Positions 52,584 through 60,857 of a DNA stretch of 64,000 nucleotides are shown in pieces. Below the pieces are notes generated by a model, which was not told where the DNA came from, ran no database searches, and worked only from the letters and a program-made list of their open reading frames with translations. The translations under genes and the position numbers were made by a program. This DNA is from Nitrospirota bacterium (lineage in GTDB: Bacteria > Nitrospirota > Nitrospiria > Nitrospirales > Nitrospiraceae): positions 62,001-126,000 of the forward strand of contig JBFMAX010000007.1 in assembly GCA_040755395.1 (NCBI GenBank). Direction: 5' to 3'. The first letter of the stretch is position 1. Each line of letters starts with the position of its first letter.

Positions 52584-53399
52584 ATGTCCTACCGCATTAA
52601 GATTCCATCAAAAAGCGACCCGGTGAACGAGACGCAGCTTCTCAGCGGGATGGAGCGTCTGTGGTTGACGATTCAGGAATATCGCCGGGCGATTCTGGTT
52701 GGAGGCGCAGTACTGGTCGCGGCGGTGGCAATTGTGATCGGCGTGCTCTGGTATGACCACCGTACGGCGGAGGCGGCGCTCGGTTTGTACCGCGAAGCGA
52801 CCCGCCATTATTTGACGCGTCCTGCCGACAAACCGGAACAAGCCGACGCCAATCTTAAGGAGGCGATCAAGAAGTATCGCCAAGTGGTGGAACAGTATCC
52901 GCGCACTCCCAGCGCGCCGCTCGCCTTATACCATTTGGGAAATGCGTTGGTGCAGGCGAACGAGATCGATGCGGCGATCGAGGCCTACAAGCGGTACGTC
53001 CTGCTGTATGCTTCCAATTCCGCATTGCTCGGACTGGTTCAGCAGCGATTGGGCTACGCATATCTCTTGAAAGGAGATCGGGATCAGGCGGCCAAAGTGT
53101 TTTCAACGGTCGTACAACTGCCAGGTGCCTTGAATAAAGACAACGCGCTTTTTGAACTGGGCAAGCTCGAAGAGGCTCAATCACGGCCGGAAAGCGCATT
53201 GAGCCATTACCAGCAGTTGATCAAAGACTATCCCAGCTCTCCCTTTGCCAGCGAGGCTGCGGTCCGTATCAAGGTGTTGGAAGTGAAGAAAGGACCGGCG
53301 GGAACTTCTTCTGGAACCGCGACGACCGAATCACAACCCGGAGGGTCCGCTACGAATCCAGCCGACCATCCCCCTTCATCGGACGCTACACAACGCTAG
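52584..53399 (+). CDS. Membrane-anchored tetratricopeptide protein (YfgM-like)
   Basis: 271 residues from the ATG of MSYRIKIPSK. One TM at about residues 35-56 (ILVGGAVLVAAVAIVIGVLW), then TPR-like repeats from about residue 88: KYRQVVEQYPRTPSAPLALYHLGNA, AIEAYKRYVLLYASNSALLG, AYLLKGDRDQAAKVFSTVVQ and ALSHYQQLIKDYPSSPFASEAA. The tail is Ser/Thr/Pro-rich. Related YfgM/CpoB-type proteins help envelope assembly. Confidence 0.85.
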   Translation: MSYRIKIPSKSDPVNETQLLSGMERLWLTIQEYRRAILVGGAVLVAAVAIVIGVLWYDHRTAEAALGLYREATRHYLTRPADKPEQADANLKEAIKKYRQVVEQYPRTPSAPLALYHLGNALVQANEIDAAIEAYKRYVLLYASNSALLGLVQQRLGYAYLLKGDRDQAAKVFSTVVQLPGALNKDNALFELGKLEEAQSRPESALSHYQQLIKDYPSSPFASEAAVRIKVLEVKKGPAGTSSGTATTESQPGGSATNPADHPPSSDATQR

Positions 53400-53468
53400 C
53401 CGATTTTTCAGATGCGTGTCGCTCGGAGGGAGACGAAGAGCGTCTGTCTGGCAGGAAAGCGAGGAGCG

Positions 53469-54794
53469 TTATCTGATCGCGAGCACGTCGCCCGGCTTAA
53501 TCAGGGCGCTGGTGAGGTTGTTTCTCGCCTTGAGCACTTTCACCGAGATTCGGAAGCGTTTGGCGATCTTTTCGAGCGTGTCGCCCACCCGTACGCGATA
53601 CACTTTCGTGCTTCCATGGTCTGTGCGGCTGTGCTTGGACTTCACGGCAAGCGGGATGTGCTTGTAGGTCGGAATGCGGTCCAGCAGTTGTTCGACCTTC
53701 TCTTTGGTTCCTGCCGGTACCTTTAGATGATACTCTGCGTCATCGGGCGGTGTCGCGTCCCGGCGAAGCTCCGGGTTCAGATTCTTCAGCTCCTGATAAG
53801 GAATGCCGGTGACGTTCGAGATCGCCCGGAAATGGATCGGACGGCGGACGATCACTTCTTCAAAGCTGTGGGGCGTGACGCCTTCCAGAGGAAATCCATA
53901 ACGATCCGGATTCTTTGCGATGATCGTGGCCGCCATGAAACGGGGAACGTATTCTTTGGTTTCCCGACGGATCAGCTTGGTGCGGGAAATTTCTTTGAAA
54001 CTTTCAGCTTGGGCCTTCTGCAGCGCACGCAGCACTTTTCCTTCGCCGGCATTGTAGGCGGCCATCGCCAACGGCCAACTTCCGAAGAGATCGTAGAGAT
54101 CCTTCAGATACCGGGCTGCCGCAACCGTTGACTTGATGGGATCTCGACGTTCATCCACGTACTGATCGACCCGAAGCCCATAGAGCTTCGCCGTACCTTT
54201 CATAAACTGCCATGGCCCGGTGGCGCGGGCTCGAGAGTACGCATGCGGATTGAAGCCGCTCTCGACCAGGGAGAGGTACACCAGGTCACTCGGCAAATCG
54301 AATTCAGAAAAGATGCTCTCGACCAACGGCTTGTACTTGCCCAGTCGGAGCAGCCATTTCTCGAACCGATCACGAATTGAGGTGTTGAAGTAGCGAATGT
54401 GGCCCTGGACTGAGGAATCCACCACGATGGGGACGTTGTAAGTGACTTCTCTCTCTCCCTCGGAGGCCTTCTCCGATCCCCCTACGGACAGGCTAGACTG
54501 CGAGTCGGTGGCCTGTTGAGATAAGGCGGTTTTCTCCGAAGCCGAAGCCGGCTCTACGACTGTCTTGTCGGCAAGAGAATCGTCCTGAGAAAGCCCGTTT
54601 GAGGACTCTTCCGCTCCCGGCGGCTTTTCAGCTGGTTGTGAAGCGAGGTGGGGGGCCGATGAGGATTCATCGACCGATGCCGGAACCTGTGCCGCCGAGG
54701 CCACTACGACTGCTTGTTCAGCCGTTGCGGGTGTCGATAAGGCCACTGCAGTCAAGGCCACGATCGGTAAAGCAACCACGAATAAGTTTTTCAC
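53469..54794 (-). CDS. Lytic murein transglycosylase with LysM (MltD-like)
   Basis: 441 residues from GTG at 54794 (VKNLFVVALPIV), supported by GGAGAGTAGACAG and a good signal peptide. After a Ser/Glu-rich linker, the SLT domain holds SLVESGFNPHAYSRARATGPWQFMKGTAKLYGL near residue 175, with the catalytic Glu in VESGF, and AYNAGEGKVLRAL. A C-terminal LysM (YRVRVGDTLEKIAKRFRISVKVLKARNNL) and a more diverged one before it bind peptidoglycan. It cleaves glycan strands during wall remodelling. Confidence 0.92.
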   Translation of the reverse strand: MKNLFVVALPIVALTAVALSTPATAEQAVVVASAAQVPASVDESSSAPHLASQPAEKPPGAEESSNGLSQDDSLADKTVVEPASASEKTALSQQATDSQSSLSVGGSEKASEGEREVTYNVPIVVDSSVQGHIRYFNTSIRDRFEKWLLRLGKYKPLVESIFSEFDLPSDLVYLSLVESGFNPHAYSRARATGPWQFMKGTAKLYGLRVDQYVDERRDPIKSTVAAARYLKDLYDLFGSWPLAMAAYNAGEGKVLRALQKAQAESFKEISRTKLIRRETKEYVPRFMAATIIAKNPDRYGFPLEGVTPHSFEEVIVRRPIHFRAISNVTGIPYQELKNLNPELRRDATPPDDAEYHLKVPAGTKEKVEQLLDRIPTYKHIPLAVKSKHSRTDHGSTKVYRVRVGDTLEKIAKRFRISVKVLKARNNLTSALIKPGDVLAIR

Positions 54795-54885
54795 CTGTCT
54801 ACTCTCCGCAGTTTCTTCCGGGCTCCTGCGCCCCACGAATCGATCAGTCGATGAGCGCACGCCACAAAAATCCAAAGTTTTAGCT

Positions 54886-54914
54886 ACCTTAACGATTGTT
54901 CCTGGTGTTGTCAA
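54886..54914 (-). promoter_or_regulatory. Promoter of the MltD-like gene
   Basis: Read on the minus strand: -35 TTGACA (54914-54909), 17-base spacer, -10 TAAGGT (54891-54886), about 92 bases upstream of the GTG start. Confidence 0.55.
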
Positions 54915-55091
54915 GGAAGCTAATGAAAATGAAATGCGCGTGCGAAGACAGCAATCAGTGCGTCGGTGCGAGGAGCGATGAACCTGAGGCTATTCAACCG
55001 ACTGGAAAACAAGACGGTCCTGGAGGTGTAGGTTGCCTTGACTCTCTCACAAGGGCTGTGATAGCGTACCGCCCTTCCTGACCTAGAGAAC

Positions 55092-55125
55092 CCCCAAATC
55101 TTTGTGGACCCCAAATCTTTGTGGA
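55092..55125. repeat. Perfect tandem duplication of a 17-mer in a 5' leader
   Basis: CCCCAAATCTTTGTGGA occurs twice head to tail (55092-55108 and 55109-55125), ending two bases before the TGAGGAGG ribosome-binding region of the aminotransferase gene. It is either a replication slip or a repeated binding element. Confidence 0.9.
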
Positions 55126-55143
55126 GTTGAGGAGGACGGGTCG

Positions 55144-56283
55144 ATGTTGAAACGGTATCTACTCGCTCCGGGACCGACTCCTGTGCCGCCGGAGGTCCTG
55201 CTGGCGATGGCGCGGCCGGTTATTCACCACCGCGCGCCCGAATTCGTCCAAGTGTTCGCCGAAGTGCGCGAAGATCTCAAATGGCTCTTTCAAACCCGCA
55301 ACGATGTGCTGATTCTTGCCTCCTCGGGCACCGGGGGAATGGAGGGGTCGGTGTCGAATTTTCTGTCCCCTGGTGACAAGGCGCTTTGTGTCAACGCGGG
55401 CAAGTTCGGAGAGCGGTGGGTCAAGTTGTGTAAGACATTTGGTGCCCAGGTCGCGGAGATCAAAGTCGAATGGGGGCGGGCGGTCGACCCGCAGGCGGTC
55501 GCCGATGCCCTCAAGAAAGATCCGTCGATCAAGGCCGTCTATGTGCAGGCCAGCGAGACCTCGACCGGCGTCGCGCACGATGTGAAAACTCTGGCGGAGA
55601 TTGTCAAGCCATACGAAGGAACGATTCTGGTGGTCGACGCCATTACGGCGTTGGGCGTGTTCGATATCAAGACCGACGTGTGGGGAATTGATGTGGTCAT
55701 TACGGGATCGCAGAAAGCGCTGATGCTGCCGCCCGGGTTGGCCTTTGTCAGTGTGAGTGAGAAGGCCTGGCAATTGGCTGAGAAAGCGAAAAACGGCGCG
55801 TTTTATTTCAACTTTAAGAAGGAGCGGGATTCTCAGATCAAGAACCAAACAGCATATACCCCGGCGGTCTCCCTAATCCTTGGGCTTCAGGAAGTGCTCA
55901 AGATGCTGAAGGCAGAAGGACTGGAAGCGGTGTTCGCCCGCCAAGCGGCGCTGGCTCAGGCCATGCGGGAGGGAGTCAAGGCGGCCGGACTCTCCCTTTT
56001 CCCCAAGGAGTCGCCCAGCGATGCTGTGACGGCGGTTTCCGCTCCCGAGGGCGTTGATGGTCAGGCGATCTATAAGAACCTCAGGGTGCAATACGGGATC
56101 ACGGCCGCTGGCGGCCAAGACCACTTGAAAGGGAAGATTTTCCGGCTCTCCCATATGGGGTATATGGATCGGTTCGATGTGATCACGGCCTTGGCGGCCG
56201 TTGAAATGGTGCTGCGGGGCCTCGGTCATCCGATCAAATTAGGCAGCGGTGTGGCGAAGGCGCAGGAATTGCTGATGGTGTAA
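55144..56283 (+). CDS. Class V aminotransferase (serine/alanine-glyoxylate or phosphoserine type)
   Basis: 379 residues. LLAPGPTPVPPEVLLAM opens the protein, LASSGTGGMEGSVSN near residue 60 binds PLP phosphate, and the Schiff-base Lys lies in ITGSQKALMLPPGLAF near residue 193. The fold I small-aminotransferase layout is that of AGXT/SPT-type enzymes. Because serA follows 109 bases downstream, the probable job is phosphohydroxypyruvate-phosphoserine transamination in serine synthesis, as in organisms lacking classic SerC; glyoxylate transamination is the alternative. Confidence 0.9.
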   Translation: MLKRYLLAPGPTPVPPEVLLAMARPVIHHRAPEFVQVFAEVREDLKWLFQTRNDVLILASSGTGGMEGSVSNFLSPGDKALCVNAGKFGERWVKLCKTFGAQVAEIKVEWGRAVDPQAVADALKKDPSIKAVYVQASETSTGVAHDVKTLAEIVKPYEGTILVVDAITALGVFDIKTDVWGIDVVITGSQKALMLPPGLAFVSVSEKAWQLAEKAKNGAFYFNFKKERDSQIKNQTAYTPAVSLILGLQEVLKMLKAEGLEAVFARQAALAQAMREGVKAAGLSLFPKESPSDAVTAVSAPEGVDGQAIYKNLRVQYGITAAGGQDHLKGKIFRLSHMGYMDRFDVITALAAVEMVLRGLGHPIKLGSGVAKAQELLMV

Positions 56284-56392
56284 TTCAGAGCATAGGCGAT
56301 GGGCGATAGGCCATCACGGGGAGAGGCCACCGGAGATAATCTGAGCGTCTGACCCAGACCCATTGCCCGAGTCGAAAAAAAGCCGAACGAGT

Positions 56393-57985
56393 ATGAAAAT
56401 TCTGGTCAGTGACAGCTTGTCAAAGCAAGGGATCGAGGTCCTCGAAAAGGCGGGATTCACCGTTGTCGTCAAAACCAAGCTCTCCAAGGATGAGTTGCTC
56501 AAGGAGATCAAAGATTGTGATGGTTTGATCGTCCGTTCGGCGACGAGAGTCACCGCGGATGTGATCGACGCAGCAGAGCGTCTCAAGGTCATAGGGCGTG
56601 CTGGCTCCGGGCTGGACAATGTGGATACCCAAGCAGCGACCCGCCGTGGCATCGTGGTCATGAATACACCAGGCGGTAACACTGTGACAACCGCCGAACA
56701 TACCATGGCGATGATCTTCGCGATGACCCGACGGATTCCCCAGGCGACTGCGTCCATGAAGGCCGGGAAGTGGGAGAAAGAGCGGTTCATGGGCGTCGAG
56801 CTGTACAACAAGATCTTGGGGATCGTCGGTGTCGGACAGATCGGGGGCTATCTGACCAAGCTAGCGCAGGGGATCGGCATGAACGTCATCGCCTACGACC
56901 CCTATCTGGCCGAGGAACGGGCACGCAAGATGGGGGTCGAGATGGTGGATCTCGATGAACTGTTTCGCCGGAGCGACATTATCTCGGTCCACACGCCCTT
57001 GACCCCTGAAACCAGATCGCTGATCGACGTTCGGACCATCGCCAAGATGAAGCCCGGCGTGATGATCGTCAACTGCGCGCGCGGCGGGATCGTCAACGAG
57101 GCCGACCTCTGCGAGGCGCTCAAGACCAAGAAGGTCGCCGCCGCCGCGTTCGACGTATTCGACCAAGAGCCGGTCAAGCCGGATCATCCCCTGCTCACCC
57201 TGGACAATTTCATCTGCACCCCGCACATCGGCGCGTCGACGACGGAGGCACAGGAAAACGTCGCCATCGGCATTGCAGAGCAGATCGTTGATTACTTCAC
57301 CAAGGGCATCGCGCGTGGCGCCGTCAACGTCCCATCGGTGCCGCCTGAACTTCTTCCTCAGCTCCAGCCGTATTTGGCATTGGCCGAAAAAGTCGGCCTC
57401 TTGCAAGCCCAGCTTTACGAGGGCGGACTCGAGCGGGTCACCGTTGAATACAACGGAGAGGTGTCTTCGCTCACTGTCGCTCCGCTGACGATCGCGGTCT
57501 TGAAGGGACTCCTGACCCCCATACTCGAAAACGCAGTCAATTTCGTGAACGCACCGGTCGTGGCCAAGGAGCGGGGGATCGAAGTGAAAGAGGTCAAGAG
57601 CGGAGACGCCGGCGACTTCACGAGTGTGATCCGGGTCTGGGTCGAAGCGGGCAGACGTGTGCACCATGTGGCCGGCACGCTTCACAATCGCAAGGAGCCT
57701 CGCATCGTCGAAATCGACACGTTCCAAGTCGAAGTGGTGCCGGAGGGGCACCTCCTGCTGATCCTCAACGTCGATCGCCCGGGCGTGATCGGCGAGGTCG
57801 GAAAAGTACTAGGAGATCACGACATCAACATCGCCCGCATGCAGTGCTCCCGCGAGGAACGCGGCGGCAACGCCTTATTGATCATTGGTACCGACGTCCC
57901 CTTATCTCGCGAGGTGCTGGACCAGATTAAGTCCGCGAGAAACATTCTCTCGGTCAAGGTCGCCGATCTCTCCATGGGTCTGTAA
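56393..57985 (+). CDS. serA: D-3-phosphoglycerate dehydrogenase
   Basis: 530 residues from the ATG of MKILVSDSL, the full-length type. NAD-binding GVGQIGGYLTKLAQGIGMNVIAYDP near residue 146, catalytic Arg in NCARGGIVNEADL, and the His in TPHIGASTTEAQENV near residue 280. An intervening ASB domain and a C-terminal ACT domain (LLILNVDRPGVIGEVGKVLGDHDINIARMQC near residue 457) suggest feedback by serine. First step of the phosphorylated serine pathway; paired with the upstream aminotransferase. Confidence 0.97.
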   Translation: MKILVSDSLSKQGIEVLEKAGFTVVVKTKLSKDELLKEIKDCDGLIVRSATRVTADVIDAAERLKVIGRAGSGLDNVDTQAATRRGIVVMNTPGGNTVTTAEHTMAMIFAMTRRIPQATASMKAGKWEKERFMGVELYNKILGIVGVGQIGGYLTKLAQGIGMNVIAYDPYLAEERARKMGVEMVDLDELFRRSDIISVHTPLTPETRSLIDVRTIAKMKPGVMIVNCARGGIVNEADLCEALKTKKVAAAAFDVFDQEPVKPDHPLLTLDNFICTPHIGASTTEAQENVAIGIAEQIVDYFTKGIARGAVNVPSVPPELLPQLQPYLALAEKVGLLQAQLYEGGLERVTVEYNGEVSSLTVAPLTIAVLKGLLTPILENAVNFVNAPVVAKERGIEVKEVKSGDAGDFTSVIRVWVEAGRRVHHVAGTLHNRKEPRIVEIDTFQVEVVPEGHLLLILNVDRPGVIGEVGKVLGDHDINIARMQCSREERGGNALLIIGTDVPLSREVLDQIKSARNILSVKVADLSMGL

Positions 57986-58047
57986 CCGACCCTCCATTGG
58001 CCATGGCTCGCCCGCCGAGCACACCGTCCACTCATCCCTCCCGCCCG

Positions 58048-59406
58048 ATGTCCAGACAGGAACGTTCACTCGTGCCGGCGGGCATGACGACCATTTTGCC
58101 TCACGTCGCGCTGCAGGTCCGGTGGCTTGAGGGAATTCTCCTGACCCAGTTGAGTCGTTGGGGCTATGACGAAATTATCCTGCCTACGTTCGAATACTTG
58201 GACGTGCTGGCACCGGGCCTTGAGCAGGACATCATCGAGAAGTGTTACCAGTTCGCCGATCGTACGACCGGCCGTATCTTGCTCCTGCGGCCGGACGCCA
58301 CTGCGCAGATTGCTCGGACCGTGGCGATGGGGATGATCGATCGGCAAATCCCCTTGCGCCTGTCCTATCGGACCTCCGTCTTTCGGTACGAGCCGGAACA
58401 TGCTGGGCGGGATCGGGAGATTTTTCAAGTCGGAGCGGAACTGATCGGGCGGGACGATATTGCCGCCGACGCCGAAATCATCGCGCTCATGGCCGAATGC
58501 TTGAAACAAGTCGGGCTCCGTTCATTCAAAGTCTCTCTGGGGCACGTCGGGTTTTTCAAGGGACTGCTGGCCGGAACAGGGATGTCTGCGGAGGGACGAA
58601 AGCGGGCCGAACAGGCCGCGGCGCGCAAGGATCTGCCGCGCCTCGAAGAAATTCTTTCGTCCGAGCGAGTGCCCCTGGTCCAGGCTCGGTCGATCCTCGA
58701 AGCGCCCGGACTCTATGGGCGGGAGGAAGTGCTGGATCGAGGGCGTCGGCTTGCCGGACGGGATCGTACGCTGCAATCGACGCTCGATCGGCTCACTCAG
58801 GTGTATCGGTTGCTGGAGTCCGCTGACCTCCACGGCTGCCTCTTGCTCGACCTCGGCGAATTCCGCGGCTTCGAATATTATGACGGGCTCGTGTTCGACG
58901 TGTTTGCGGATGGGGTTGGATGCGAACTCGGTGGCGGCGGACGCTACGATCACTTGATCGGACGATTCGGTCGAGATCTGCCGTCCACCGGCTTCGCGTT
59001 GGATGTCGATCGACTCTTCCGCGCGTTGAGCGCGGACATTGCCGGCGAGATCCGCCAAGCAGGGCCTGACTATGTAGTCTGCGCGCCGGCCCACTTGTCC
59101 CAGCGGCTTTTTCAGGTGACGAACCTGTTAAGGGCGCGCGGGTGTAGGGTCATTCATGGGACTGTTCGGAAGCGTCCCGCCGAGACAGTCGGGGCGGCTA
59201 TCGAAGAATCGCGGCGGTATCAGGCCACTGCGGCTCTTGTGCTCGGTGCCCCCGGCCTTTCCTTTGACGAAGTGCTGATGATCGAAAATCTTTCATCCAG
59301 TCCAGCTTCAAAGCGGTCGGAGAAACGCCGCTCCAAGACGCATTCCTTCAAGCGGGTCAAGATTCAAGCGCTTGCCGGTTTGGTCGGCGGAACAACAAGC
59401 TCCTGA
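58048..59406 (+). CDS. hisZ: ATP phosphoribosyltransferase regulatory subunit
   Basis: 452 residues from the ATG of MSRQERSLVP; an ATG at 58003 is also possible. HisRS-like catalytic-core paralogue: YDEIILPTFEYLDVL, LLLRPDATAQIARTVA near residue 85, LSYRTSVFRYE, REIFQVGAELIG and ECELGGGGRYDHLIGRFG near residue 295. HisZ lacks the anticodon domain and activates the short form of HisG in histidine synthesis. No hisG is adjacent. Follows serA by 62 bases on the same strand. Confidence 0.9.
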   Translation: MSRQERSLVPAGMTTILPHVALQVRWLEGILLTQLSRWGYDEIILPTFEYLDVLAPGLEQDIIEKCYQFADRTTGRILLLRPDATAQIARTVAMGMIDRQIPLRLSYRTSVFRYEPEHAGRDREIFQVGAELIGRDDIAADAEIIALMAECLKQVGLRSFKVSLGHVGFFKGLLAGTGMSAEGRKRAEQAAARKDLPRLEEILSSERVPLVQARSILEAPGLYGREEVLDRGRRLAGRDRTLQSTLDRLTQVYRLLESADLHGCLLLDLGEFRGFEYYDGLVFDVFADGVGCELGGGGRYDHLIGRFGRDLPSTGFALDVDRLFRALSADIAGEIRQAGPDYVVCAPAHLSQRLFQVTNLLRARGCRVIHGTVRKRPAETVGAAIEESRRYQATAALVLGAPGLSFDEVLMIENLSSSPASKRSEKRRSKTHSFKRVKIQALAGLVGGTTSS

Positions 59407-59423
59407 CAGGAACAGCGACGGTC

Positions 59424-60770
59424 ATGGCGACAGTCGATCTTTCCGAACCTAAACTGCCCCCCCAAAACCTGGAAGCCGAGCAATCGGTTTTGGGCGCCAT
59501 TCTGCTCGATAATGGGGCGATGGCCAAGGCTATGGAACTGTTGAGCGAAGAAGATTTCTATCGGACAGCGCATAGGAAGATCTATCGCGCGATGCTAGAA
59601 CTGTCCGAGATCGGAGAGGTGATCGACCAGATCACCCTGACCGAGCGGCTCAAGGAGAGAGGTGAGTTGGAAGCGGTGGGAGGCGCCGCCTATCTGGCGG
59701 AACTCGTCCAGATGGTGCCGAGCGCGGCGAATATCCGCTACCACTGCAAGATCGTTCGGGACAAAGCGCTCCTCCGGGGACTGATCAGCACAGCCACCGA
59801 CGTCATCGCCCGCGGGTACGAGGGTACGGCCCCGATCGATGAGTTGTTGGAGTTTGCCGAGCAATCGGTGTTCAGTCTTGCTCAAGGGAAGCTCGGCCGC
59901 TCGTTCACGCAGATCAACCATATCATCAAAGAAAGTCTCGAACTCGTCGACCGCCTCTCGAAACGGAAAGAGCGGGTTACGGGGGTGCCGACCGGGTTTT
60001 ACGATCTTGATGATCTGACGGCCGGTCTGCAGGCATCGGATCTCGTCGTGATTGCCGGGCGCCCCAGCATGGGCAAGACCAGCCTGGCGCTCGGGATCGC
60101 CCAGCACGCCGCCATCCATGTAGGGGCTGTCGTCGGGATTTTCAGTCTGGAGATGTCCAAGCCTCAATTGGTGCTCCGGATGCTGAGTTCGGAAGCCCGC
60201 GTGGATTCTCACGCGTTACGGACCGGGAGACTGCAGAAGGAGGATTGGTGGCGGCTGGCCGAGGCGGCCGGTCGTCTCGAACAGGCGCCGATTTTCATTG
60301 ATGACACGGGGGCGCTCTCGGTCCAACAAATGCGGGGCAAGGCGAGGCGCCTCAAGGCGGAGCGAGGTCTCGACCTGTTGATCGTGGATTATCTCCAGTT
60401 GATGCAGGGCCGTAGCGACGCCGAGTCTCGCCAACAGGAGATCTCCGACATTTCCCGGTCCTTGAAAGGACTGGCCAAGGAACTCAATATCCCGGTCGTC
60501 GCACTGTCGCAGTTGAGCCGCAACGTCGAAAACCGCAAACCGCCGATTCCGATGCTTGCGGACCTGCGCGAAAGCGGCGCCATCGAGCAGGACGCGGACG
60601 TGGTGATTTTCATTTATCGTGAAGAAGTCTACGATCCGAACTCGGAAAAGAAGGGGATCGCCGATATTCTCGTGCGGAAACACCGCAACGGTCCGATCGG
60701 AGACCGGCAACTGTTCTTTCACGATAAGTTCGCGAAGTTCGAAAGCCTCGACACCCGTGAAGCAGTTTGA
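59424..60770 (+). CDS. dnaB: Replicative DNA helicase DnaB
   Basis: 448 residues. N-terminal PPQNLEAEQSVLGAILLD and GGAAYLAELVQMVPSAANI, RecA-like ATPase with Walker A AGRPSMGKTSLALGIA near residue 212, VGIFSLEMSKPQLVLRML, Walker B LLIVDYLQLMQG near residue 318 and C-terminal RESGAIEQDADVVIFIYREEVY. No intein interrupts the usual insertion sites. It unwinds the fork ahead of DNA polymerase. Starts 17 bases after hisZ. Confidence 0.97.
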   Translation: MATVDLSEPKLPPQNLEAEQSVLGAILLDNGAMAKAMELLSEEDFYRTAHRKIYRAMLELSEIGEVIDQITLTERLKERGELEAVGGAAYLAELVQMVPSAANIRYHCKIVRDKALLRGLISTATDVIARGYEGTAPIDELLEFAEQSVFSLAQGKLGRSFTQINHIIKESLELVDRLSKRKERVTGVPTGFYDLDDLTAGLQASDLVVIAGRPSMGKTSLALGIAQHAAIHVGAVVGIFSLEMSKPQLVLRMLSSEARVDSHALRTGRLQKEDWWRLAEAAGRLEQAPIFIDDTGALSVQQMRGKARRLKAERGLDLLIVDYLQLMQGRSDAESRQQEISDISRSLKGLAKELNIPVVALSQLSRNVENRKPPIPMLADLRESGAIEQDADVVIFIYREEVYDPNSEKKGIADILVRKHRNGPIGDRQLFFHDKFAKFESLDTREAV

Positions 60771-60796
60771 CGCTGGGTTATCACCGTCTGTATAAT
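60767..60796 (+). promoter_or_regulatory. Promoter of the TPR lipoprotein gene
   Basis: -35 TTGACG (60767-60772), overlapping the dnaB stop codon, 18-base spacer, consensus -10 TATAAT (60791-60796), about 62 bases upstream of the next ATG. Confidence 0.7.
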
Positions 60797-60857
60797 CCTC
60801 CTCGTACGCGTCCGGATATTCTCCGCAGCTTGTGACAACGGAGTCGTAGTACGGTCC

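Larger units (their letters stand above)
54795..55143. other. Divergent intergenic region with tandem 17-mer
   Basis: 349 bases between divergent genes. The left part holds the minus-strand promoter; the right part has the 17-base tandem duplication and the Shine-Dalgarno TTGAGGAGGACGGG for the aminotransferase. I see no gene in between. Confidence 0.6.
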
